A DNA stretch of 64,000 nucleotides, taken from contig CAXXSP010000060.1 of assembly GCA_963676605.2 (NCBI GenBank), forward strand, positions 84,813 through 148,812. Direction: 5' to 3'. Source of the DNA: SABI01 sp963676605 (GTDB taxonomy: Bacteria; Spirochaetota; Spirochaetia; Sphaerochaetales; Sphaerochaetaceae). The notes beneath the pieces were generated by a model. That model made no database searches. It was not told where the DNA came from and was given only the letters and a program-made list of their open reading frames with translations. Shown one piece after another: positions 26,550-33,381 of the stretch; positions within the stretch are counted from its first letter, which is position 1, and the number at the start of each line of letters is the position of its first letter. A program made the position numbers and the translations under genes.

Positions 26550-26602
26550 TGTTCGACTCCTTTATCACGAAAATTTCTCTATCGCTCAGATAGTAAGAGA
26601 GA

Positions 26603-26622
26603 CATGCCGGACGGCCGGCATG
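26603..26622 (-). other. intercistronic hairpin after the second substrate-binding protein gene
   Basis: CATGCCGG and CCGGCATG form a perfect 8-bp stem around a 4-nt loop, 34 bp after the SBP stop and 54 bp before the ATPase start. It mirrors the hairpin after the first SBP gene. Confidence 0.6.
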
Positions 26623-26655
26623 CCCTCTATTATACCATGTTTTGAAATCCAGCAC

Positions 26656-27606
26656 TTACCAGGGAGTGTAGGAATCCATGTTGTCCTTGGTGATCAGAGT
26701 CACAGGATACAGGATCTCTTTTTCTGCCGGGGGATTGCCCTTCATGATTTCGAAACCGAGTCTGGTAGCTTCCATAGCCATCTGGCGTGGAGTCTGTGCA
26801 GGAGTTGCCGCGAAGATTGTATCGGGTTTAGCCATCTCGATGATAGCATCGGAAGAACCGTCAACACCGACTACGAACATTTCGTCCTGACGTCCAGCCT
26901 GCTTGATTGCAAGGATTGCACCGATTGCTGACGGGTCGTTGATTGCGAATACTGCATCGATATTATCGAAAGCGGTAAGAAGGTTTGACATGAGGTCGAG
27001 GCTGATGTCTCTCTGGCCTTTACCATTCTGGTCTTCAGAAAGAATCTTGATACCAGGATACTTAGCCATAATTTCCTTAGCTCCGCCGACTCTTCCGGTT
27101 ACAGCTGATACCGGGTCACCAGTAAGGATGACGACATTACCTTCTCCATTGAGTCTGTCAGCAATGTACTGACCAGCCTGGCGTCCTGCCTGCCAGTTGT
27201 CTGACTGGATGACGAAATCAGCACCAACAGCACCTACGTCTGCTGCTACAACAACAATACCGGCTTCCTTAGCTCTCTTGACAGCAGGTCCGATACCTTC
27301 GTGGTTAACTGCATTCAGAACGATGAGGTCAACACCGGCTGAGATAAGGTCATCGATCTGTGTGGTCTGCTTACCGAGGTCATTGTCACCTGAAAGTGAG
27401 ATAACTTCACAATCGGGATTGATTTCCTTAGCTGCTTCCTCAACACCGCTTACCATTTCAACGAAGAACGGGTTCGCCAGAGTCTGCATTGTTACACCGA
27501 CCTTGTCGAGTGTGATCTCGCCACTCTTTTCCTCAGCGCCCTGTGCCATCACACCGGACATTGCGATCATTGCTACCATAAACATTACAAGCAATTTCTT
27601 TGTCAT
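26656..27606 (-). CDS. sugar ABC transporter substrate-binding protein (RbsB-like, second importer)
   Basis: This 316-residue protein starts MTKKLLVMFMVAMIAMSGVM followed by AQGAEEK, a Sec signal peptide. The mature part is a Peripla_BP_4 domain: TLANPFFVEMVSGVEEAA, ISAGVDLIVLNAVNHEGI, VVAADVGAVGADF, VFAINDPSAIGA, VGVDGS. It most resembles ribose/galactose-type binding proteins. Unlike the first module, the SBP gene precedes the ATPase gene and has its own promoter (27680-27708). GGAG precedes the start. Confidence 0.92.
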   Translation of the reverse strand: MTKKLLVMFMVAMIAMSGVMAQGAEEKSGEITLDKVGVTMQTLANPFFVEMVSGVEEAAKEINPDCEVISLSGDNDLGKQTTQIDDLISAGVDLIVLNAVNHEGIGPAVKRAKEAGIVVVAADVGAVGADFVIQSDNWQAGRQAGQYIADRLNGEGNVVILTGDPVSAVTGRVGGAKEIMAKYPGIKILSEDQNGKGQRDISLDLMSNLLTAFDNIDAVFAINDPSAIGAILAIKQAGRQDEMFVVGVDGSSDAIIEMAKPDTIFAATPAQTPRQMAMEATRLGFEIMKGNPPAEKEILYPVTLITKDNMDSYTPW

Positions 27607-27631
27607 ACGTTTCTCCTCTTTTATTTTTTTC

Positions 27632-27651
27632 CATGAACACTATCGTTCATG
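27632..27651 (-). promoter_or_regulatory. 7-bp inverted repeat in the SBP leader
   Basis: CATGAAC and GTTCATG flank 6 bp. The core ACTATCGTTC recurs at 27666-27675. The site lies between the promoter and ribosome-binding site of the SBP gene. Confidence 0.4.
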
Positions 27652-27679
27652 TTTTATCGACTTCAACTATCGTTCTTCC

Positions 27680-27761
27680 ATGTAAACATTGAAAAAAGGA
27701 ATTGTCAAATTATTTTTACAACTTTTTTCCTTTTTCTTTTACATGTTATAACACACATGTA
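27680..27761 (-). promoter_or_regulatory. promoter and upstream palindrome of the second importer
   Basis: On the minus strand TTGACA (27708-27703), 17 bp, TTACAT (27685-27680). Upstream lies TTGTAAA (27721-27715) and a perfect inverted repeat TACATGT-N8-ACATGTA (27740-27761). The importer genes can thus be transcribed independently of the transketolase genes upstream. Confidence 0.55.
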
Positions 27762-27774
27762 TACAATCCAGATC

Positions 27775-28716
27775 CTAGCCTTTGAGTTTCAGCCCTTTTT
27801 TCACTGTTTCTGCGATATGAGTATCAGTAAGTCCATAGAACTTCATCAGTTCATCAGCATTCCCTGACTGACCGAACGTATCCTGGCTTCCGACACGAAG
27901 TACAGGAACAGGACAGTTCTCGCCTACGGCTTCGGCTACAGCGCTTCCAAGTCCACCGATGATATTATGCTCTTCAGCGGTAACAATCACTCCGGTCTCC
28001 TTCGCTGCGGCAATAACGGCATCAACATCTAGTGGCTTGATCGTATGCATATTCAGGACCCGGGCCTGAATACCCTGCTGAGAAAGCGTTTCAGCGGCTT
28101 TCAGAGCTGCCTGAACCATCATACCGACAGCGATGATGGTCACGTCACTTCCTTCACGCATCAGTGCGGCTTTGCCGAGTTCAAAGGTATATCCGGGGCC
28201 ACCGGTCACAACGTCCAGGGCTGCCCTTCCGAGTCTCAGATAGCAGGGCCCGACATGCTCGGTAATGGCTTTTACCGCCTCATAGGTCTCATTCCCGTCA
28301 CAGGGATGAACAACAGTCATTCCCGGTATCGTCCTCATGATCCCGATATCTTCGAGGCACTGGTGCGTTGCTCCGTCTTCACCTACAGAGAGTCCTGCAT
28401 GCGTACCGACGACTTTCACGTTCAACCCCGGGTAGGCCAGAGAATTCCTGATCTGCTCGAAACAGCGTCCCGCAGAGAACATCGCGAAGGAATGAACAAA
28501 CGGAATATAGCCGAGGGTTGTCATACCTGCGGCAATTCCTACCATATTCGCCTCTGCAATACCTACATTGACAAACCGTCCAGGATATTCCTTTCCGAAG
28601 TCACACGACATGGTGCAGGTGGACACATCTGCATCAATGGCAACTATCGCCTCTTTTTTCCCTAATTCTGCCAGAGCATGACCGTATGCATGTCTTGTTG
28701 CAATTTTTTCAGCCAT
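27775..28716 (-). CDS. transketolase, C-terminal subunit (split transketolase)
   Basis: The start MAEKIATRHAYGHALAEL at 28716 has GGAGG upstream and overlaps the N-subunit stop by eight bases; a longer in-frame ORF up to 28932 has no coding character. The 313-residue protein carries the pyrimidine-binding and C-terminal transketolase domains: FVNVGIAEANMVGIAAGM with the catalytic Glu, FVHSFAMFSAGR, GEDGATHQCLEDI and a final domain with EEHNIIGGLG. With the N-subunit it forms a ThDP-dependent enzyme moving two-carbon units between sugar phosphates. Split transketolases are common in sugar-catabolic operons of Gram-positive bacteria and spirochaetes. Confidence 0.92.
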   Translation of the reverse strand: MAEKIATRHAYGHALAELGKKEAIVAIDADVSTCTMSCDFGKEYPGRFVNVGIAEANMVGIAAGMTTLGYIPFVHSFAMFSAGRCFEQIRNSLAYPGLNVKVVGTHAGLSVGEDGATHQCLEDIGIMRTIPGMTVVHPCDGNETYEAVKAITEHVGPCYLRLGRAALDVVTGGPGYTFELGKAALMREGSDVTIIAVGMMVQAALKAAETLSQQGIQARVLNMHTIKPLDVDAVIAAAKETGVIVTAEEHNIIGGLGSAVAEAVGENCPVPVLRVGSQDTFGQSGNADELMKFYGLTDTHIAETVKKGLKLKG

Positions 28717-29560
28717 GGTGAGCCTCCAGTTCCTTTTTTGTTGCATAGAGTTCGGCGAACGCCTTATCGAAGGTTTCGTCATCCGGAGTCTTCCCATGCC
28801 ATGCAGCAAGCCCTTCCATGAAGGAGACTCCCTTACCTTTAACGGTGTTCGCAATAATGACAGTCGGCTTTCCTGTACAGGCGTCAGCAGCGTCAATCGC
28901 ATCACAGAGCTCCTCAACAGAATGACCGTCAACCGGGATCACGTTGAATCCAAATCCCCTGAATTTATCCTCCGGTGTACCGGAATCGAGCACTTCGCAT
29001 ACCGTACCGTCAAGCTGAACCTTATTGTAGTCAAGGATGGCCACCAGATTATCGAGCTTAGATGCTGCAGAGAACATAGCCGCTTCCCAGATCTGCCCTT
29101 CCTGTATCTCTCCGTCACCAAGGATTGCATACACCCTGAATGAACGCCCGGCCATCTTTGCCGCATAGGCCATGCCTACGGCAGCGGAAAATCCCTGACC
29201 GAGGGAACCGGTGGACATATCAACTCCGGCAACATGATTCATCTCAGCATGCCCAGACAAGTGCCCGCCGATCTTTCTGAAATCCTTCAGTCTCTCTTTC
29301 GGGAAATAGCCTCTCGAGGCAAGCGTTGGATACAGAGCGACCGTGGCATGCCCCTTGGACATAACAAGCCGGTCCCGGTCAATCCATTGAGGATCCTCAG
29401 GCTTGATATTCATCTTCTCGAAATAAAGAACGGCCATAATTTCGGAAAGGGAGAAAGCCCCTCCGATATGTCCCGACCGTGCGCCTCTCACCATCTCAAG
29501 TCCTTCGATCCTCAGATCCTGGGCTTTCAGGCGCAGCTCCTGTATTCTCTCTGCGTTCAT
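28709..29560 (-). CDS. transketolase, N-terminal (ThDP-binding) subunit
   Basis: The start MNAERIQELRLKAQDLR at 29560 directly follows GGAGG; an ATG at 29587 lacks such a site. The 283-residue protein has SGHIGGAFSLSEIMAVLYF, SKGHATVALYP, GSLGQGFSAAVGMAYA and the ThDP/Mg motif GDGEIQEGQIWEAAMF...LDYNKVQ. It is the first gene of the second sugar module and pairs with the C-subunit gene (ATGGCTGA overlap). It divides the module's flux with the pentose phosphate pathway. Confidence 0.92.
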   Translation of the reverse strand: MNAERIQELRLKAQDLRIEGLEMVRGARSGHIGGAFSLSEIMAVLYFEKMNIKPEDPQWIDRDRLVMSKGHATVALYPTLASRGYFPKERLKDFRKIGGHLSGHAEMNHVAGVDMSTGSLGQGFSAAVGMAYAAKMAGRSFRVYAILGDGEIQEGQIWEAAMFSAASKLDNLVAILDYNKVQLDGTVCEVLDSGTPEDKFRGFGFNVIPVDGHSVEELCDAIDAADACTGKPTVIIANTVKGKGVSFMEGLAAWHGKTPDDETFDKAFAELYATKKELEAHHG

Positions 29561-29589
29561 TCTTACCTCCGAACGGTTAGTTGTCATAT

Positions 29590-29631
29590 TAGAATTTTAC
29601 ATATAGTACATTCTATCACTTTAGTTGTCAA
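29590..29631 (-). promoter_or_regulatory. promoter of the transketolase genes with overlapping inverted repeat
   Basis: On the minus strand TTGACA (29631-29626), 17 bp, TACTAT (29608-29603). TAGAAT (29590-29595) and ATTCTA (29610-29615) form an inverted repeat that straddles the -10 box. The region upstream of -35 reads GTAAAATTTAAATTGACA, related to the other two sugar promoters. The divergent GntR gene starts at 29722. Confidence 0.6.
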
Positions 29632-29721
29632 TTTAAATTTTACTACTTTCGACATTGCTATTAACATCTATTGCTTTTTGTGTAATTGTCCAGTAATGTA
29701 TATTCGGAGATTCTATTAATC

Positions 29722-30801
29722 ATGGCAAAAAATAATATCTATTCAGAGATCTATTCAGAACTCCTTGATCAGCTTCAGAGCCCCATCTACAAAGTGGGCG
29801 ATGAAATCCCGTCAGCATCAAAACTTGCTGAACAGTTTTCGGTATCAAGACCGACAGTGCATAAGGCACTGAAGCAGCTCCAGAGTGACGGAGTACTTGA
29901 AAGCAGGGTCGGTGCCGGTACCTATCTGGTTAAGAAACCTGAATCAGATAATGAGATTCCTCTCTTCGGTCTCATCTTCCCCCTGCTCCGCATGGAAGGC
30001 TTCTTCGGAAAAGTGGCACGGGCGATAGCCGAATATTCTCAGCAGTTCGATTTCAAACTCATCTTCGGGGGGCAGGTTCCCCAGGGATCGATCGACCTCT
30101 ACAGTCTCGAGCATATGACCGACTATTACATTGAGCAGAAGGTCGACGGGGTATTCATCGCTCCGGTAGAACTTACCGGGGACAGTAAAAAGACGAATGA
30201 TCTCATCAGGAAGAAACTTGATGATGCCGGTATATCGGTGGTGGTCATCGACAGTGCTTCCGAAGATTTTCCGGAAAATATCAGCTATGATGTAGTCTCT
30301 ATAGATAACTACCGTGCAGGCTATAAGCTCGCACAGTATATGCTGGAGAACGGCTCAAACAGAATTGACTTCTGTACCCTGCCGCACGTTGGCCGTACCG
30401 TACGCCTGAGATGGAAAGGGATCGAAAGCGCCCTTATCGATCATGGGATTACCCCATGTGCCGACTGGTTCCATATCCTGACAGAGGAAGATGAACTTGG
30501 GCGGAAACTGAAAGAGAACGGCTCATCAAACATTATCTGTTCGAATGATTATGTTGCTGCAAAGGTGATGAGGATTCTTCAGAGACGCGACTTTGTCATT
30601 CCCCGAGATTTCAGAATCGCAGGGTTCGACGGCTCCCAACTTGCAGACGAGGTCTACCCCTGCCTGACTACCATAGTACAGCCAAGTGAGGAGATCGCCT
30701 ATCTGGCAATCAAGACCATGCTCTCCAGGTTAAAATATCCCCAGAGCCCGATCAGCCAGATTCTTACGAACTTCTCTCTCAAAATCGGAGATTCAACCTG
30801 A
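29722..30801 (+). CDS. GntR-family regulator with LacI-like sensor domain (paralogue)
   Basis: The start MAKNNIYSEIYSELLDQLQS at 29722 is preferred over a TTG at 29686. The 359-residue protein has a GntR winged helix (SKLAEQFSVSRPTVHKALKQ, GAGTYLV) and a LacI-like C-domain (PLFGLIFPLLRMEGFFGKVA, VSIDNYRAGYKLAQYML, AGFDGSQLADEV). It is divergent from the transketolase-importer-kinase-aldolase module and is its likely repressor or activator. Similarity with the regulator at 18649 (both have FGLIFP/YGLIFP and VS-D-AGY blocks) indicates duplication together with the importers. Confidence 0.9.
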   Translation: MAKNNIYSEIYSELLDQLQSPIYKVGDEIPSASKLAEQFSVSRPTVHKALKQLQSDGVLESRVGAGTYLVKKPESDNEIPLFGLIFPLLRMEGFFGKVARAIAEYSQQFDFKLIFGGQVPQGSIDLYSLEHMTDYYIEQKVDGVFIAPVELTGDSKKTNDLIRKKLDDAGISVVVIDSASEDFPENISYDVVSIDNYRAGYKLAQYMLENGSNRIDFCTLPHVGRTVRLRWKGIESALIDHGITPCADWFHILTEEDELGRKLKENGSSNIICSNDYVAAKVMRILQRRDFVIPRDFRIAGFDGSQLADEVYPCLTTIVQPSEEIAYLAIKTMLSRLKYPQSPISQILTNFSLKIGDST

Positions 30802-30806
30802 AAAGA

Positions 30807-30819
30807 GACATCGGATGTC
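30807..30819. terminator. short hairpin between convergent GntR and sce7726 genes
   Basis: GACATC-G-GATGTC lies exactly at the 16-bp junction of the convergent genes. It is short and has no T-run; termination function is uncertain. Confidence 0.3.
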
Positions 30820-31687
30820 AATTCCTGGTATGTAAATCCAACCACGACAATGAGAGGAAGCGATCAATCAGAGTCCATTCCTTTCTTGTTGGATTCGTGA
30901 AGTAGACGAGTGATTTCAACGCGTAAGGAATCTGATCCAGCTGACTCTGCTGTACCTTACTGCGCTTTTTCAATTCGATAAGGGAAAGGTTGTACGCCTT
31001 CAGAAGAGGAATCCGCTCAAACATCTTCTGGCATGCACCGTAGTACATGACCTGAGAAGTATCGGGGAGCCTGCCGTACCATGACAGAATGACAGACTCG
31101 AACTCAGCCTTGCGCAGCACCTTAAAGATTTGATCATGCTTCAACCTGGACGTATCGGGAACAGGTTCCTTCTTCATGGTAGAACTGATAGTGTTTCTCT
31201 TCGTCAGCACGGAAATTCCGACAGGAGTATCAGAGAGTCTTGATCGAAGAGTCTCATAATAACGCTCAGAGGTAAGGACACACACATGATCAAAAGCCGT
31301 ATAGTAATCTTCTATCTGAGAATCCAGTCGGGAGAAGGTATCAAGATCGCTTTTGATTTCATAGACGACAGCCTTGCCGTTTATGAGAATAAAATCTGCC
31401 TTTGAAGATCCGACAGGAATCTGTGTGAGAGCAGTTGTCGTGTGCAGGTTATGTTTCCCCAGAAGCAGTTTATTCAGGAGTGTATTCTGATATACGTATT
31501 CATTCCTGTAGTCTTTCACCATGAAGGAATACACATCAGAGAAAACTGAGGTAATATTTTTTGTTTCCGGGGAGTCGACGAGGTGTGAGATCGCAGCAGT
31601 ATAGGAATCTGCTACCCCGTTTCGGACCATATCCATAAATGACTTCTGGGAAAAGAAACTATTGAGAGTGTGTATGTAGGCTGCCAT
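30818..31687 (-). CDS. sce7726 family protein, PD-(D/E)XK nuclease-like
   Basis: This 289-residue protein resembles the sce7726 family. The conserved part reads SSKADFILINGKAVVYEIKS (residues about 90-110), a D-(V/Y)xExK arrangement like a PD-(D/E)XK nuclease core, followed by a helix with YYTAFDHVCVLTSERYY. The family is typical of islands and is often encoded beside sce7725; that partner is absent here. AAGGAAAGG precedes the start. It may be a DNA-targeting accessory or defence enzyme; no experimental function is known to me. It stands between the second sugar module and the Wadjet operon. Confidence 0.75.
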   Translation of the reverse strand: MAAYIHTLNSFFSQKSFMDMVRNGVADSYTAAISHLVDSPETKNITSVFSDVYSFMVKDYRNEYVYQNTLLNKLLLGKHNLHTTTALTQIPVGSSKADFILINGKAVVYEIKSDLDTFSRLDSQIEDYYTAFDHVCVLTSERYYETLRSRLSDTPVGISVLTKRNTISSTMKKEPVPDTSRLKHDQIFKVLRKAEFESVILSWYGRLPDTSQVMYYGACQKMFERIPLLKAYNLSLIELKKRSKVQQSQLDQIPYALKSLVYFTNPTRKEWTLIDRFLSLSWLDLHTRN

Positions 31688-31859
31688 TTCCTTTCCTTGT
31701 ATCTCTTCTCGGTCAGCTGAAAAATCAAGAAGAGCTGCCGGTTCCCAGTGAAAGGATGTATTCCTTACATCCTTCTTCAGTATCGAAGAGAATAGATGAA
31801 AAGTCTATCCCTGAATAGAATCAAAGTGAGCTAAGCCCTTTCGCCAAGATAGTCAGCAA

Positions 31860-31952
31860 TTCAGCAGATCCGGTTTCACCGAGAACGTTTAGAGGCAGGC
31901 AGTAAAAGACACAGTGACTCTCGTTCACCTTCAGGATCTCTTTGACCTGTGA
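31860..31952 (+). pseudogene. relic of the 3' end of a DUF234 ATPase gene
   Basis: The 92 bp from 31861 align without gaps to 10611-10702, the end of the intact DUF234 ATPase gene, with 16 mismatches (about 83% identity). Translation gives FSRSGFTENV, an internal TAG, then VTLVHLQDLFDL and a stop at the same position as the intact gene. Upstream of 31860 the similarity stops abruptly. The rest of the gene is gone. Confidence 0.75.
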
Positions 31953-32123
31953 GGTGCGGTGTTCAATCCCCTCTGCTGATCACACTATTTGATCATAGGC
32001 CAGATGATACAAGACCTCCTGCCGGAATCGTAAACTTTTCACCATCTTCCTTCTGAAAAGGAGGAGAAGGGATGGCCGCAGCTTTGCTGAGGAGGAAGAG
32101 AGCCTTCTGAGTCAACTTAAGGA

Positions 32124-32166
32124 AACTGGTGGGGAGAGGGATGGGTTCTCATTCCCACCTTCAGTT
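32124..32166 (-). terminator. imperfect hairpin downstream of jetD
   Basis: AACTG-GTGGG-GAGA pairs with TCTC-att-CCCAC-ctt-CAGTT, two 3-nt bulges. It begins 34 bp after the jetD stop and is a candidate terminator of the Wadjet operon; no T-run is present. Confidence 0.35.
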
Positions 32167-32199
32167 CCATCTCCTACAGAACACGAAGAGATTTCCTTC

Positions 32200-33381
32200 T
32201 TACAGACAGAACGCTATCTGTCCCACACTCTTTTCAACTGCGGAATATCTGATGAACTCCTGTTCCAGTCTCAGGTTCTTTCTGATTCTGTCGAACCTCA
32301 GTTCATCATAGAGATCCTGCTCTCTCTGCGTGAGATGTTTCAGTTCAACCCTGGTAGGTTTGGTTTCCTCTCCCCATGAGATTTCATGATCCCGGAGAGT
32401 CTGCCAATCCATGAGGAAAGAACGGGTATGGGGGAAGATGGAACGGAACTGATCAAGAATACGGAACCCGTGGGTGTCGATGTCTCCCCAGTAATGGAGT
32501 TCTACCCTGTGCAGCCATGCACATTCCTTCAGTGCATCGAAGGTGTAGCCTCGACCGAAGAGGGCGATAGCATTCGCCACCTTCGGGAAGCTGAGTGCGC
32601 TGATATCATTCTCCAGAACGAATACATGGGTGATCGGAAGTTCTTCATCCTTCCGGTAGAGGCCGGCGAACTGATCGGACGGGATTGAGATATCTGAGCA
32701 GCCTCTCCAGCTGAGAGCTGGGTCAAGGTAGCGGAACCGAACTAATTCCGGTTTCCGGCAGTACCCGTACCGATCTTCGAAGCGGGAGGTGGTCTCGTCG
32801 ATATACTCTGACTCGAGGGTAAGATCCAGCCACGCAGAAAGGATACCTTTGTAGGTCTCAGTGAATTTCGTGTCGATCCCCGGAAGATCTATCTGCCTGA
32901 GATAGACCCGGGGACGCGGATGCTCAATCATCCATCGGTACAGAGTGGACAGCCTCTCAAGGTCTTCTGCTATCTTCAGCAGCTCGAGAGGATATTTCCT
33001 TCCCCAGCTCTCCAGGCGGGTATCGACCGCTTGTAAGCGGAGCAGCAGATGAGAGAAAGATTCAAGCTCTCTGCTCTTTGTGAGGTACCGGGCAAGGTCC
33101 TCAGGGGTGGCGAACAGGAGAGAACGGGGAACCAGCTGCCGTCCGAACAGGCGGTGATTGAGTTCGTTCCACTGCAGGAATTCACTGAGGCGCTGATCTC
33201 TTCGATACTGATCGATCCAGGACTGAACTGAAGAGAAGTCGTCACTCATCTGACGCGAGGAGAGGGTTCCAAGGGAAACGGTGAGAGGGAAGCCATCCGA
33301 TAGATGTTTCAGATAATAGCCTTTTTCCCACTTCGCGAGGAGCTGCCTTTTTATCTGAGAAGGTGTGATCAGCTCTCTCAC
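32200..33381 (-). CDS. jetD: Wadjet protein JetD (DUF3322 + DUF2220, TOPRIM-like nuclease)
   Basis: This 393-residue protein starts with GTG at 33381, overlapping jetC by four bases (GTGA). The N-terminal ~190 residues are DUF3322-like; the C-terminal part is DUF2220 with VFVLENDISALSFP and HYWGDIDTHGFRIL, the acidic TOPRIM-like metal site (Glu, then DxD). In characterised Wadjet systems JetD is the nuclease that cuts closed-circular plasmid DNA after the JetABC SMC motor has extruded it. All acidic residues of the site appear intact. It is the last gene of jetABCD. Confidence 0.92.
   Translation of the reverse strand: MRELITPSQIKRQLLAKWEKGYYLKHLSDGFPLTVSLGTLSSRQMSDDFSSVQSWIDQYRRDQRLSEFLQWNELNHRLFGRQLVPRSLLFATPEDLARYLTKSRELESFSHLLLRLQAVDTRLESWGRKYPLELLKIAEDLERLSTLYRWMIEHPRPRVYLRQIDLPGIDTKFTETYKGILSAWLDLTLESEYIDETTSRFEDRYGYCRKPELVRFRYLDPALSWRGCSDISIPSDQFAGLYRKDEELPITHVFVLENDISALSFPKVANAIALFGRGYTFDALKECAWLHRVELHYWGDIDTHGFRILDQFRSIFPHTRSFLMDWQTLRDHEISWGEETKPTRVELKHLTQREQDLYDELRFDRIRKNLRLEQEFIRYSAVEKSVGQIAFCL

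Larger units (their letters stand above)
31688..32199. other. intergenic region between sce7726 and jetD with gene debris
   Basis: No intact gene is visible in these 512 bp. They hold the DUF234 relic (31860-31952) and an imperfect hairpin downstream of jetD (32124-32166). The remainder shows no recognised signal and looks like a scar of past insertion and deletion. Confidence 0.6.

Noticed and set aside
28717..28932. N-terminal extension of the transketolase C-subunit frame
   Set aside because: Extension overlaps the N-subunit gene, has no family similarity, and a GGAGG-led ATG exists at 28716.
31950..31985. GTTCAATCCC resembling a tRNA T-arm
   Set aside because: No acceptor, D-arm or anticodon stem can be drawn around it.
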